DNA of 51,410 nt. It comes from Polaromonas sp. YR568 (GTDB taxonomy: Bacteria; Pseudomonadota; Gammaproteobacteria; Burkholderiales; Burkholderiaceae_C). Below are positions 40,801 to 50,188 of the stretch, in pieces. Where the stretch lies: NCBI RefSeq assembly GCF_900116715.1, contig NZ_FPBM01000016.1, positions 1 through 51,410 of the forward strand. The letters are read 5' to 3'. Numbering within the stretch: position 1 is the stretch's first letter; every line of letters starts with the position of its first letter. The notes beneath the pieces were generated by a model. It searched no databases and was not told the DNA's origin. It saw only the letters and a program-made list of their open reading frames with translations. A program made the translations under genes and the position numbers.

Positions 40801-41195
40801 TATGGCTGCCTGCTTTTGTTCATCGCGTTGTCGAACTCTTCGCGCGAAAGAAAACCGTCCTTGTTGACGTCGGCTTCGTCAAAATGTTTGGAGACGCCGC
40901 GAAAGTTGGAGGCCTCGTCGCGGCTGACCTTGCCGTCGCCGGTCTTGTCCATGAACTTGAAGGCGCGCTCCAGGTCTTTGGGGTCGTATTTGAGGACGAC
41001 CGCTGCGGGGGCGGAGGATGTGGTTGCGGGCGCAGAAGCCGCAGCGGCCGGCTCAGGGGTCTGGGCTTGTGCGTGTGTGGCGAGCAAGGCAGCGGCTGCG
41101 GCCAGAGCCAGCAAAGACCCGAGCATCAGGATGCGGGGGCGGGTCAAAGCGGAAGACGCGTTGGTGGCTGTCGTCGTTATCGTGGGCTTGTTCAT
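40800..41195 (-). CDS. Exported EF-hand protein
   Basis: 131 residues from ATG 41195 (MNKPTITTTATNASS); an upstream start at 41228 is possible. A long N-terminal hydrophobic segment (LMLGSLLALAAAAALLATHA, then QAQ) is a signal peptide. It is followed by an Ala/Pro/Thr linker and two EF-hand loops, DKTGDGKVSRDE and DVNKDGFLSREE, each with the expected Asp/Asn/Gly/Glu calcium ligands. It is a small periplasmic calcium-binding protein of unknown partner. Confidence 0.88.
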   Translation of the reverse strand: MNKPTITTTATNASSALTRPRILMLGSLLALAAAAALLATHAQAQTPEPAAAASAPATTSSAPAAVVLKYDPKDLERAFKFMDKTGDGKVSRDEASNFRGVSKHFDEADVNKDGFLSREEFDNAMNKSRQP

Positions 41196-41340
41196 GGGCG
41201 TCCTGCAAGAGTGATCAATAAGCACCATTGGATGCTACCCCTGGCCCTAAAGCCAGTGTTCTTGCAGGGTGTTGCGCCGGTTTACATGCGGGTGTCAGCC
41301 GGACACACTTCTTTGCGTGAGATATCGCGCCATTCCAACT

Positions 41341-42387
41341 TTAGAGCTTGAAATCAAGAAAAACGGCGCAATGGTCAGACGCCACATTGCTGCTCGAAAC
41401 CAGCTCAAAGCGCTCGTACTGGAAATCAATGATCTCGGGGTTGGGGTCGTCTTCCATCGCCTCAACCTTGACCTGCTTGGGCAAATAGCCGCCGTCCACC
41501 TTTTTGGATTCAGACCTGAAGCCGATGCCGCGGCGCTCGATGTAGATGCCGTCTTTCTTCAGTTTGCCCGACAGCGCCGGCGACAGCAGCACATGGTCCA
41601 GTTGCGAGACGCTGTTCTTGGCCTTCCAGTAATGCGTCCAGCGCTCCTCGGGCGCCAGCGTGGCCAGCGCGTCGACCAGGCCGGCCTTCACGCACAGGCC
41701 TGAGAGCTGGGGCGCCAGCGGCGTGTCGTTCAAGTCGCCCAACACCGCGAAGTAGCCTGACTTGAATTCGGGGCCGGGAAAGCGCTCCTTCAGCAGCTTC
41801 ACCACCGTGTCGGCCTGCAACTTGCGTTTCAGGTTGGCGCTGGCGCGCTCCTTGGCCTTGGCTTCTTCATTGGCGCCCATGGCCAGCTTGGACTTGAAGT
41901 GGTTGATGAACAGGGTGACGGGCGTTGTCTTCTTCACGCGCACGCGTACCTCCAGGCAGTCGCGGCTGAAGATGTATTTGTCGGCAGCTTTGTCGTCCAC
42001 ATGGGTGGTGATGCTGTCGATGGGGTATTTGGAGAGAATGCCCACGTCGATTTGCCGCAGGTCGCGCGAGTCCAGCACCACCACGTAGGGGTAGGCCCCG
42101 CCCAGAAAGCGGTCATTGAATTCGCGCAGCGCGATCAGGCTTTCGACCTCCTGCACGCACACCACATCGGGCTGTACGGTGTTGCCCTGCGTGATCGCCA
42201 GCGCCGCCAGCTTGCGCTGCTCGGCGTTGAAGATTTCGAACGCGCCCTTCTGGTACAGCGGCAGGTAACCGGTGTTGCTTGATGCGGTCCCCGCCACCGC
42301 ACTCTTGCCGCCCTGGTCGCCGGGAAAGGTCTTCCCGAACTTGTAGCGCACAAACAGGTTGTTGACGTTGAAGTTGCACAGCAGCAT
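41341..42387 (-). CDS. Endonuclease/exonuclease/phosphatase family protein
   Basis: 348 residues from ATG 42387 (MLLCNFNVNNLFVRYKFGKT). The EEP fold is marked by CNFNVNNLF (Asn), VVCVQEVESLIALREF (catalytic Glu), TLFINHFKSKL (His), FAVLGDLNDTP (Asp/Asn), SQLDHVLLS and VASDHCAVFLDF (terminal Asp-His). Substrates of such Mg2+ enzymes include DNA, phosphoinositides and nucleotides; there is no signal peptide, so it is cytoplasmic. Monocistronic. Confidence 0.9.
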   Translation of the reverse strand: MLLCNFNVNNLFVRYKFGKTFPGDQGGKSAVAGTASSNTGYLPLYQKGAFEIFNAEQRKLAALAITQGNTVQPDVVCVQEVESLIALREFNDRFLGGAYPYVVVLDSRDLRQIDVGILSKYPIDSITTHVDDKAADKYIFSRDCLEVRVRVKKTTPVTLFINHFKSKLAMGANEEAKAKERASANLKRKLQADTVVKLLKERFPGPEFKSGYFAVLGDLNDTPLAPQLSGLCVKAGLVDALATLAPEERWTHYWKAKNSVSQLDHVLLSPALSGKLKKDGIYIERRGIGFRSESKKVDGGYLPKQVKVEAMEDDPNPEIIDFQYERFELVSSSNVASDHCAVFLDFKL

Positions 42388-42609
42388 GGCGAGCCTCCCC
42401 AGGCGGTGATGATTGTGAGCAGGCAGTTTAGGCAGCGCCAAAGCGCGCCGCATCCTCTAGTTGAGGTATCAGCGTCGGTGTTTTTGATGAAGACTTGATG
42501 ACGGGCTTGTGTGCCCAATGTGGACAGCCTGCTCAACATCACACAAAGAAACAGTTTTGTATTGGCGCCGGGTTGACAAGTCACGCCGTGTTGTTCAATA
42601 CTAAGCTAA

Positions 42610-43080
42610 ATGGTTAAGTATAAAGATGATGCCGAAGACGACTCCCTCAATGCCGTGTTTGCCGCGCTCGCAGACCCGACCCGCCGCAAGGTGTTGCGGG
42701 ACCTGGAGCAAGGCAATCTCTCGGTAGGCGAGCTGGCGCAGCCGCACGGCATGTCATTGCCCGGCTTCATGAAGCACCTGCGGGTGCTGGAAGAAGCCGG
42801 TCTTGTCACCCGCGCCAAAGACGGGCGGGTGGTGAACCTGGCCATCGCACCCGAGCCCATGCAGGAGGCCGCCATGTGGCTTTCCCGTTACGAGAAATTC
42901 TGGTCCGTGCGTCTGGACGCGCTGGGCCGTTACCTTTACCGACAAGAGGAGTTGAACCCGCCATGGAAAGAAGCACAACGCAAGGCAAGCCGCAAGGAAG
43001 ATCGTCCGTCGACTTCACCCGGCACTACCCCGTCAGCCCCGAAAAAGTCTGGCGCGCGTGGACCGACCCGCAAGCGCTAG
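42610..43080 (+). CDS. ArsR-family transcriptional regulator
   Basis: 156 residues. The winged helix spans ~12-95: NAVFAALADPTRRKVLRDLE, LSVGELAQPHGMSLPGFMKH, LRVLEEAGLVTRAKDGRVVN. There are no CxC metal-binding cysteines, so it belongs to the group paired with SRPBCC (AHSA1) proteins rather than metal sensors. The Lys/Ser-rich C-terminal ~45 residues overlap the start of the next gene by 118 bases in another frame. It is the first gene of a five-gene operon. Confidence 0.92.
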   Translation: MVKYKDDAEDDSLNAVFAALADPTRRKVLRDLEQGNLSVGELAQPHGMSLPGFMKHLRVLEEAGLVTRAKDGRVVNLAIAPEPMQEAAMWLSRYEKFWSVRLDALGRYLYRQEELNPPWKEAQRKASRKEDRPSTSPGTTPSAPKKSGARGPTRKR

Positions 43081-43424
43081 CGCAGTGGTTCGGCCCCGAG
43101 CCGGACAGCAAGGTCACCATCGCCGACATGGACGTGCGTGTGGGCGGCCGCTACCACATCCAGTTCGGCGTGCCGGGCCAGGAGACCCACAACTGCGAAG
43201 GCACCTACCTCGAAGTGGAGCCCTACAGCAAGCTGGTGTTTGACTGGGGCTGGAAGAGCACACCCGAACGCATCTCGCTCGTCACCATCACGCTCAAGCC
43301 CTCGGGCAAGGGCACCGAGCTGGTCTTCAAACACGAAAAATTCCACGACCAGGCCGCCCGCGACAGCCACAACGAAGGCTGGGGCGGCGCCTTCCGCAAA
43401 CTCGACAAACTGCTCATTGCCTGA
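42963..43424 (+). CDS. SRPBCC (AHSA1-type) domain protein
   Basis: 153 residues from ATG 42963, inside the end of the ArsR gene. VDFTRHYPVSPEKVWRAWTD and PQALAQWFGPEP, YHIQFGVPGQETHNCEGTYL, and WGGAFRKLDKLL mark the START/Bet v 1-like fold. ArsR-SRPBCC pairs are widespread; the SRPBCC protein may bind a small hydrophobic ligand. Co-expression with the ArsR gene is assured by the overlap. Confidence 0.9.
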   Translation: MERSTTQGKPQGRSSVDFTRHYPVSPEKVWRAWTDPQALAQWFGPEPDSKVTIADMDVRVGGRYHIQFGVPGQETHNCEGTYLEVEPYSKLVFDWGWKSTPERISLVTITLKPSGKGTELVFKHEKFHDQAARDSHNEGWGGAFRKLDKLLIA

Positions 43425-43467
43425 AGCACGCGCCATGCAATAACACCGGCCCTTGAAAGGACTCACC

Positions 43468-43845
43468 ATGCTAGCCAACCGAAACGCCATGGCGACCATC
43501 GCCGTCAAGGACCTCGCCGCCGCGCAAAAATTTTATGAAGGCAAGCTGGGCCTGACACGGCTGGCCGACGATGAAGAGGGCGTACTCAACTACCAGAGCG
43601 GCACCGCCAATATCGTGGTGTATGTCTCCGCCTTTGCCGGCACCAACAAAGCAACATCCGCCACCTGGGCCGTGGGCGACGAATTCGACAGCATCATGAA
43701 AACCCTCAAAGTCAAAGGCGTGGTGTTTGAACACTACGACATGCCGGGCATGACGCTGCAGGGAGATGCGCATGTGGCCGGCGACTACAAGGGCGCCTGG
43801 TTCAAAGACCCGGACGGCAACGTCCTGCACATCCTCAATCGATAG
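43468..43845 (+). CDS. VOC/glyoxalase superfamily protein
   Basis: 125 residues from ATG 43468, which has AAAGGA at good spacing. ATIAVKDLAAAQKFYEGKLG, GTANIVVYVSAFAGTNKATS and GAWFKDPDGNVLHILNR give a single VOC domain that probably dimerises. It is the third gene of the ArsR operon, 43 bases after the SRPBCC gene. The family handles reactive aldehydes, antibiotics or catechols; the substrate is unknown. Confidence 0.9.
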   Translation: MLANRNAMATIAVKDLAAAQKFYEGKLGLTRLADDEEGVLNYQSGTANIVVYVSAFAGTNKATSATWAVGDEFDSIMKTLKVKGVVFEHYDMPGMTLQGDAHVAGDYKGAWFKDPDGNVLHILNR

Positions 43846-43854
43846 GAGCCTGCC

Positions 43855-44658
43855 GTGAAGTCAAGCATCCAGAATCCTGCCAACCCCGCCGCCCATTCGG
43901 TGGTCTCCAAAGACGAGTGGCTGGCCGCCCGCCGCATGCTGCTGGCCCGCGAAAAAGAACTCACTGCCCACCGCGACCTGGTCAACGCAGAGCGCCGCCG
44001 CCTGCCCTGGCTGAAGATCGACAAAGACTATGTATTCGACGGCCCCGCGGGCAAAGAAGCCCTGGCCGATTTGTTCGAGGGCCGCAGCCAGCTCGTGGTC
44101 TACCACTTCATGTTCGGCCCCGGCTGGAAGGAAGGCTGCCCCAGTTGCTCCTTTGTGGCCGACCATATCGACGGCCTGCTGCCACACCTGGCGGCACGTG
44201 ACATCACGCTGGCCGTGGTCTCACGCGCGCCGCTGCAAGAGCTGGCCGCGTTCCGCCGGCGTATGGGCTGGGGCTTTAAATGGGTCTCGTCTTTCGGCAC
44301 TGATTTCAACCATGACTTCCACGTGTCTTTCACGCCTGAAGAGCTGGCCACCGGAAGGTTTGATTACAACTACCGCATGAATGAGGTGGAAGGCGAAGGC
44401 ATGCAAGAGTGGCATGGCGTCAGCGTCTTCAGCCAGGACGGGCTGGGCAACGTCTTTCACACCTATTCAAGCTACGCGCGCGGCGCGGACTTGCTGGTGG
44501 GCGCCTACAACTACATGGACCTCACCCCCAAGGGGCGCGACGAAGAAGGCCTTCCCTTCACCATGAGCTGGCTGCGCCACCACGATAAATATGAACGGGA
44601 CAACGCCGGCCGCCAGCCTGCGCAAGCGTGTTGCCACGCCCAGGCGGGCGCCGCATGA
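43855..44658 (+). CDS. DUF899 (thioredoxin-like) family protein
   Basis: 267 residues beginning at GTG 43855, with AGGAG overlapping the stop of the previous gene. Characteristic segments are EWLAARRMLLAREKELTAHR, LPWLKIDKDYVFDGPAGKEA, and FMFGPGWKEGCPSCSFVADH with a thioredoxin-like CxxC. FRRRMGWGFKWVSSFGTDFN and the C-terminal YNYMDLTPKGRDE also match. The family has a thioredoxin fold, with a redox role assumed. Its stop overlaps the ATG of the MFS gene. Confidence 0.92.
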   Translation: MKSSIQNPANPAAHSVVSKDEWLAARRMLLAREKELTAHRDLVNAERRRLPWLKIDKDYVFDGPAGKEALADLFEGRSQLVVYHFMFGPGWKEGCPSCSFVADHIDGLLPHLAARDITLAVVSRAPLQELAAFRRRMGWGFKWVSSFGTDFNHDFHVSFTPEELATGRFDYNYRMNEVEGEGMQEWHGVSVFSQDGLGNVFHTYSSYARGADLLVGAYNYMDLTPKGRDEEGLPFTMSWLRHHDKYERDNAGRQPAQACCHAQAGAA

Positions 44659-46182
44659 CGGCCTCACCCAAAGCCACGCGCCGCGACTGGATAGGGCTGG
44701 CCGTCATCGCCTTGCCCTGCCTCTTGTATTCGATGGACCTCACGGTGATGAACCTTGGCCGTGCCGCACCTGAGCGCCGAGCTCAAGCCCACCGGCGCGC
44801 AGCTTTTGTGGATGGTCGACGTCTACGGCTTCATGATTGCCGGCTCGCTCATCACCATGGGCACGCTGGGCGACCGCATTGGCCGGCGGCGCTTGCTGCT
44901 GATAGGCGCGGCCGCATTTGGCGCTGCATCGGTGCTGGCGGCGTTTTCCACCAGTGCCGAGATGCTGATCGCCACCCGCGCACTGCTGGGTGTAGCCGGG
45001 GCAACGCTCGCGCCGTCCACGCTCTCGCTGATCCGCAATATGTTTCTGGATGCCAACGAGCGCACCGTCGCCATCGGCGTGTGGATCACCAGTTATTCCG
45101 TCGGCGGCGCGATCGGCCCGCTGGTGGGCGGTGTGCTGCTTGAGCATTTCTGGTGGGGCTCGGTATTCCTGGTCAGTGTGCCGGTGATGGTTTTGTTGCT
45201 GTTGCTCGGCCCGGTGCTGCTGCCTGAATACCGTGACCCCGACGCAGGCAAGCTTGACCTGCTGAGTGCGGCGCAGTCGCTGGCCGCCGTGCTGGCCGTC
45301 ATCTACGGCCTCAAGCGCATCGCCGAGGGTGGCGTGGGCTGGGTGGCTGCGGTGTGCATCCTGGTGGGGCTGGCGATTGGCGCGGCCTTTCTGCGCCGGC
45401 AGCGCACACTGGCCAATCCGCTGATTGACCTGGCCTTGTTCCGCGTGCCGGCCTTCAGCGCTGCGCTGGCCATCAACACTTTTTGTTTCTTTGGGGCCTT
45501 CGGCGCATTTCTGTTTATCGCGCAGTATTTGCAGCTGGTGATCGGCCTCTCGCCGCTGGAGGCGGGCCTGTGGTCGGTGCCTTCGGCGCTGGGCTTTGTG
45601 GTGGGCTCCATGCTGGCGCCTGTGATTGCGCAGCGCATCCGCCCCGGGCTGGCGGTCACCGGCGGGCTGGCGCTGGCATTTGTGGGTTTTGGGGTGCTGA
45701 CGCAAGTCGGCGGCGCCACGGGCCTGGCCACACTGGTCACCGGCAGCGTGATCTTTTCATTGGGCCTGGCGCCGGTGGTCACTTTGGGCACCGACCTCAT
45801 CGTCGGCTCCGCGCCGCCCGAGCGCGCCGGTGCGGCGGCGGCGATTTCAGAAACCAGCTCGGAGTTTGGCGGCGCGCTCGGCATCGCGGTGCTGGGCAGT
45901 GTGGTGACCGCCGTGTACCGCCATGCGATGGAGGGCACCGTACTCAGCGGTGTGCCCACCGCGGCAGCGGAGGCCGCGCGCAGCACGCTGGGTGGCGCTG
46001 TTGCGGTGGCGGCTGAATTGCCAGGCGCCAGCGGCACAGCTTTGCTGGATACGTCACGCGACGCTTATGCGCAGGCCTTTCAGGTGACGGCCGGCATCAG
46101 TGCCGCGCTGGTGTTGGGCACGGCGATTCTGGCGGCCTTCATGCTGCGGCAGGCACGCGCAGGCACCGAGTCCGCGGCTTGA
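44655..46182 (+). pseudogene. MFS (DHA2) efflux transporter broken by a +1 frameshift
   Basis: The gene starts at ATG 44655, overlapping the DUF899 stop (ATGA). The first 34 codons encode the expected first helix, IGLAVIALPCLLYSMDLTVM, then NL. At 44755-44756 the sequence has CCTTGG where relatives would read CCTGG; one extra T throws the frame out. The rest (AVPHLSAELKPTGAQLLWMV, GDRIGRRRLLLIGAAAFG, 14 membrane segments in all) continues in another frame to 46182. A TTG at 44755 could start a protein of 475 residues, but it would lack helix 1. Either a recent mutation or a sequencing error; otherwise it would be a drug/proton antiporter of the ArsR operon. Confidence 0.85.
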
Positions 46183-46204
46183 GGCGAACGGAGGCCGCTT
46201 GCGT

Positions 46205-47044
46205 TTAGAACCGCACCTTCAGAAAGGCCGACGGCCCCTTGAGCTTGACGCGAAAGCGCGCATTGTTGGCGTCCGAGCGGTGCAGGTCGATGTCGGTGAG
46301 GCCGTAGTCCAGCACTACGCCCACATTCTTCACCGGGAACCATTCCACCCCCACGGCGGCGTTGTAGATTTCGCCGCGCACGCTGTCGCCGGTCTTCTTC
46401 ACGCCCGAGGCGTCGGCAAACAGGCGCAGGTCGGGCGTGAGGGCATGCCTGACACCGATTTCCAGCAGTGGCGCCACCGCGTCGTCGCTATAGCTTTCGC
46501 TGATGCTGCCGTTGGCGGCGCCGACTGCGGCATTGGCGTTCAGGTCCAGCCCCACGCGGTAGTAGGCCGCGCCGGCGCCCAGGCCCAGCACCGTGTTGCC
46601 CGAGCCGAACCACCACTTGTAGGCCAGCTTGGCAAAGTCGATCTTCACATCCAGGTTGGCGTTGCCCGTGGTGGTCACGGTGCCGTTACCCACATTGAAA
46701 TTGCTGGCCAGCGACTCGGAGTAGCCACGCTTGAACTGGTAATAGTCAAACGACAGGCCCTGGCTGTCAAACAGCAGCACATCGGCTTTGATGCGCGGCA
46801 TGGTTGTGCTGCTACTGTCGACATTGCCCGAGTCCAGCCGCCCGAAGCGCGTATTGACCCCGGCGTTAAAGGTCGGGTCCGCGTGAAAGGCGCCAATCGA
46901 AAAACTCGCGCGGTCCAGCGCGGGCGAGGGCTCGGCCAGCGCCGGCAGGCTCGCGCTGCTGAGCACGGCCAGGGTGCCCAGGCCGGCAAGCTGGCGGGCG
47001 ATGCGTTGATGTTGAGTGAGGCGGCGCAGATGAGGCAACGGCAT
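46205..47044 (-). CDS. Outer-membrane beta-barrel protein
   Basis: 279 residues with a signal peptide (LAGLGTLAVLSSASLPALAE). The mature chain alternates hydrophobic and polar residues (ADVLLFDSQGLSFDYYQFKR, LAYKWWFGSGNTVLGLGAGA, YNAAVGVEWFPVKNVGVVLD) and ends in KVRF, the terminal Phe needed by the BAM machinery. It probably has 10-12 strands. It resembles small surface-antigen-type barrels, but no named family is certain. It is convergent with the broken MFS gene. Confidence 0.82.
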   Translation of the reverse strand: MPLPHLRRLTQHQRIARQLAGLGTLAVLSSASLPALAEPSPALDRASFSIGAFHADPTFNAGVNTRFGRLDSGNVDSSSTTMPRIKADVLLFDSQGLSFDYYQFKRGYSESLASNFNVGNGTVTTTGNANLDVKIDFAKLAYKWWFGSGNTVLGLGAGAAYYRVGLDLNANAAVGAANGSISESYSDDAVAPLLEIGVRHALTPDLRLFADASGVKKTGDSVRGEIYNAAVGVEWFPVKNVGVVLDYGLTDIDLHRSDANNARFRVKLKGPSAFLKVRF

Positions 47045-47378
47045 GAAATAAGTCCCTTGGCAAAGAGTGAACTGATGAATGGAGCGGGGTATGGATCAGT
47101 GCGCGGCGGCTCACGTCTCCTGCCCCTCAAAATAATCAAAGGCACTGTCGCCCTCTATCCGTCAAAAGCCGTTGGCTTTGTAGGACGCGAGCGATTACAA
47201 AGTTGCGGCGGGCGCATCGCATCGACGCTGCGGGGCCAATGTGGACAGGGCTGAATATTCGGCGCCCGTCTCCTGTTTTAATCTGCGTTTATCTGCGCCA
47301 TCTGCGGATAAAGATTCAGGTATTCATTGACATATCCATTCATTGATTCGTTGAAATATGAGAGAGGAGAAACCGTAA
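47045..47378. other. Divergent promoter region between barrel protein and MFS genes
   Basis: About 330 bases, AT-richer than the neighbours. TTGACA occurs at about 47327-47332, and a tandem CATTCATTGA-like repeat lies at 47320-47350, immediately upstream of the efflux gene; both could be regulatory. No -10 box at proper spacing is convincing. Confidence 0.35.
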
Positions 47379-48830
47379 ATGAAAAAAGACATGGACAGCC
47401 GCAAGCGCTGGTGGGCCCTGACGGTCTTGTGCCTCGGGGTGCTGATGATCGTGCTCGACACCACCATCGTGAACGTGGCCCTGCCTTCCATCCGCACCGA
47501 CCTGCATTTCACCGAGACCTCGCTGGTTTGGGTGGTCAATGCCTACATGCTCACCTTTGGCGGCTTCCTGCTGCTGGGCGGGCGGTTGGGTGATTTGTAT
47601 GGTCACCGCCGGCTCTTCCTCGCGGGGCTCACGCTCTTTACCGTGGCCTCGGCAGCTTGCGGGCTGGCCAACTCGCAGGCGCTGCTCATCGTGGCGCGCG
47701 CTGTGCAGGGCCTGGGCGGCGCGGTGGTGTCGGCGATTTCGCTTTCACTCATCATGAATTTGTTTACCGAGCCGGCCGAGCGCGCCAAGGCCATGGGTGT
47801 CTACGGTTTTGTCTGCGCCGGCGGCGGCAGCATTGGCGTGTTGCTGGGCGGCGTGCTGACGGATTCGCTGAGCTGGCACTGGATCTTCCTGGTCAACCTG
47901 CCCATAGGCGCCGCGGTGTTTGCGCTGTGCGTCATGCTGCTGCCGGGTGGCAAGGGCCAGGGCAATGCCAAGCTCGATGTGTGGGGCGCGATCACCGTCA
48001 CCACCTCGCTGATGCTGGCCGTGTACGGCATCGTCAACGGCAATGAGTCCGGCTGGCTCTCGGGCCAGACGCTGGGCCTGCTGGGCGTGGCGGCTGTGTT
48101 GATGGCCATCTTCCTTGTCATTGAAGCCAAGGTGCAGACGCCGCTGGTGCCGCTGAGCATGTTCCGTCTGCGCAATGTGGCCGTCGCCAATGTGGTGGGC
48201 GTGCTGTGGGCGGCCGCCATGTTTGCCTGGTTTTTTATCTCTGCGCTTTACATGCAGCTGGTGCTGGGCTACAGCGCCATGCAGGTGGGTCTGGGCTTTC
48301 TGCCGGCCAACCTGATCATGGCGGCATTCTCGCTGGGCCTCTCGGCCAAGATCGTCATGCGCTTTGGCATACGCGCGCCGCTGTCGGCCGGGCTGCTGCT
48401 GGCGGCTGTGGGCCTGGCGCTGTTTGCGCGCGCGCCGGTGGGCGGCAGTTTTGTGATCGACGTACTGCCCGGCATGCTGCTGCTGGGCCTGGGTGCGGGC
48501 GTTGCCTTCAACCCCGTGCTGCTCGCCGCCATGAGCGATGTGGACCCGAGCGAGTCCGGCATTGCCTCGGGCGTGGTCAACACTTCTTTCATGATGGGCG
48601 GCGCTCTGGGCCTGGCCGTGCTGGCCAGCCTGGCGGCGGCGCGTACCTCGTCGCTGGCGGCGGGCGGCGCAGAAGCGGTGGCAGCACTTAACGGCGGCTA
48701 TCAGATCGCGTTTGTGGTCGGGGCTGTGTTTGCAACGCTGGCCGCTGTGCTGGGCGCGGTGCTGTTGCGCACGGGCGCCGCAGCCGGGGCGCAAGCCGCG
48801 GGCGGGGCCGCGCCGGAAGCCGGGCACTAA
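47379..48830 (+). CDS. MFS drug efflux transporter, DHA2 (EmrB/QacA) family
   Basis: 483 residues with 14 predicted membrane helices. Motifs include LGVLMIVLDTTIVNVALPSI (helix 1, motif D1), LLLGGRLGDLYGHRRLFLAG (motif A) and GGGSIGVLLGGVLTDSLSWH with WIFLVNLPIG (motif C region). An AGGAGA ribosome binding site precedes the ATG. It exports drugs or toxic organics by proton antiport; no membrane-fusion partner is adjacent. It is followed 15 bases later by a GST gene, suggesting a detoxification pair. Confidence 0.93.
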   Translation: MKKDMDSRKRWWALTVLCLGVLMIVLDTTIVNVALPSIRTDLHFTETSLVWVVNAYMLTFGGFLLLGGRLGDLYGHRRLFLAGLTLFTVASAACGLANSQALLIVARAVQGLGGAVVSAISLSLIMNLFTEPAERAKAMGVYGFVCAGGGSIGVLLGGVLTDSLSWHWIFLVNLPIGAAVFALCVMLLPGGKGQGNAKLDVWGAITVTTSLMLAVYGIVNGNESGWLSGQTLGLLGVAAVLMAIFLVIEAKVQTPLVPLSMFRLRNVAVANVVGVLWAAAMFAWFFISALYMQLVLGYSAMQVGLGFLPANLIMAAFSLGLSAKIVMRFGIRAPLSAGLLLAAVGLALFARAPVGGSFVIDVLPGMLLLGLGAGVAFNPVLLAAMSDVDPSESGIASGVVNTSFMMGGALGLAVLASLAAARTSSLAAGGAEAVAALNGGYQIAFVVGAVFATLAAVLGAVLLRTGAAAGAQAAGGAAPEAGH

Positions 48831-48845
48831 GCCTCGGGGGCCGTC

Positions 48846-49490
48846 ATGCTCAAGGTTTACGGTTTCTCAAAAGTCAACGCAGGCGCGCGCGGCCACACCC
48901 GCGACCTGCGCGTGCTGTGGGCGCTCGAAGAGCTGCAACTGCCCTTCGAGATTGCCGGCATGGACCACCCCGCCCATGACCTGAACACCGAAGCCTATCG
49001 CCGGCTCAGCCCTTTTGAGCAGATCCCGGCGATCGACGACGATGGGCTGGTGGTGTCCGAATCCGCGGCCATCGTTCTCTACCTCGCGAGGAAAGCCGGC
49101 CGCCTGATTCCTGGCGACCTCGCCGGCGAAGCGCAGGTCACGCGCTGGTGCTTTGCCGCGATGAATTCGATAGAGATGCCCTTGCTGGCCCTGATGGTGC
49201 TGGACTGGACTGCCGACAGCAGTTGCGGCAAGCACCGCGAGTTCCTGGCGGGCTGGGTGGACATGCGGCTGGGCAACCTGGAGCGCTGGCTGGCAGACCG
49301 CGAATTCATCGCGACCGGTGAATTCACCGTCGCCGACATCCTGATGGCCCATGTGCTCTCGTCGGGCATCAAAGACGAAAGCCTGATCGCGCCGTATCCG
49401 GGCGTGGCGGCATACCGCGACCGTTGCCTGGCCCGGCCCGCGTGGAAGCGGACCTTCAAGGCCTACTGCGAGCGGGTTGAAGCGGGGTAG
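48846..49490 (+). CDS. Glutathione S-transferase family protein
   Basis: 214 residues. The N-terminal thioredoxin fold includes RDLRVLWALEELQLPFEIAG, the cis-Pro segment SPFEQIPAIDDDGLVVSESA (Glu-Ser binds the glutathione gamma-Glu) and IVLYLARKAGRLIPGD. The C-terminal helical domain holds LERWLADREFIATGEFTVAD. It is co-transcribed with the upstream efflux pump, 15 bases apart. It conjugates glutathione to electrophiles; the substrate is unknown. Confidence 0.92.
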   Translation: MLKVYGFSKVNAGARGHTRDLRVLWALEELQLPFEIAGMDHPAHDLNTEAYRRLSPFEQIPAIDDDGLVVSESAAIVLYLARKAGRLIPGDLAGEAQVTRWCFAAMNSIEMPLLALMVLDWTADSSCGKHREFLAGWVDMRLGNLERWLADREFIATGEFTVADILMAHVLSSGIKDESLIAPYPGVAAYRDRCLARPAWKRTFKAYCERVEAG

Positions 49491-49534
49491 CGTGGGGGAG
49501 GGCGCGGAGATAGCGCGGAGATAGTCCGCAGCCC

Positions 49535-49777
49535 TCAATAAACGCCGAACAGCGCCCGTATCTCGTCGCCAGCGGTGCGGCCGTGTTTGGTGCTGGTGTA
49601 CTTGTCGCCCACGTCTGCACACTTTTCCATGATCAGCAGCGTGTATTCCTGCAACTGCGGGCTGAGGGCTTCACCCTCCACCATCACGCCGGCCAGCTTG
49701 GCCAGGTTCACCAGCTGGGTGTCGGAGATGGAACCGATGGAAAAGTCCGATGACTTGAAATCAGGAGGAAGTGGCAT
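49535..49777 (-). CDS. Hypothetical protein, 80 aa
   Basis: ATG 49777 (MPLPPDFKSSDFSIGSISDT) has AGCAGG at suitable spacing; a GTG at 49786 is possible. It is a small soluble helical protein: QLVNLAKLAGVMVEGEALSP, LQEYTLLIMEKCADVGDKYT, TAGDEIRALFGVY. No family recognised. It is convergent with the GST gene. Confidence 0.65.
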   Translation of the reverse strand: MPLPPDFKSSDFSIGSISDTQLVNLAKLAGVMVEGEALSPQLQEYTLLIMEKCADVGDKYTSTKHGRTAGDEIRALFGVY

Positions 49778-49924
49778 GGGATGCACCTGCTAACGGGTTG
49801 TCTGCCGGGAGCTTAGTCCAGGCATATGACACCGGTATTCAGTTTTTTCCCTAAGAGGCCGGTTTGTTACTTTTGGCTGTTACTTCTTGATGCGCGGCCC
49901 CGCTTCACCCCGGAAGGCCGTGCG

Positions 49925-50188
49925 TCAGAAGTGCGGCGGCAGCTCGTCGCGCAGGCTGCGCGCGGTGGTGATGTCGCCGTCGCGCACCGGGCTGGCCTTG
50001 AGCTCGGCCACCTCACGCAGCAGGGCGTCGATTTGCTGCTGCTGGCGCACGATGACCTTGTCGAGCTGGTCCAGCAGGTCTTCTGTAAAGCTGGCCTTGA
50101 TTTCGAGTTCGGTCAGGCGTTCGTCGGTGTTGCTCGCGGGGGCTGTGTTGCCGGTGTCAGGTGGTGCTTCCATCCCCGTATTGGACAT
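49925..50188 (-). CDS. slyX: SlyX-family protein
   Basis: 87 residues from ATG 50188 (MSNTGMEAPPDTG); the open frame to 50296 is rejected. The coiled-coil core DERLTELEIKASFTEDLLDQ and LDKVIVRQQQQIDALLREVA, with a final ELPPHF, is the SlyX pattern (ends in PPH in most members). The role is unknown; E. coli slyX lies next to slyD, but here it is alone. Confidence 0.88.
   Translation of the reverse strand: MSNTGMEAPPDTGNTAPASNTDERLTELEIKASFTEDLLDQLDKVIVRQQQQIDALLREVAELKASPVRDGDITTARSLRDELPPHF

Noticed and set aside
45303..46037. Minus-strand ORFs opposite the MFS genes
   Set aside because: Pro/Ser/Thr-rich shadows typical of antisense frames in GC-rich membrane-protein genes.
44755..46182. 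MFS gene as an intact protein starting at TTG 44755
   Set aside because: It would lose the first transmembrane helix, which is present in the other frame directly upstream with a coupled ATGA start; a frameshift explains the sequence better.
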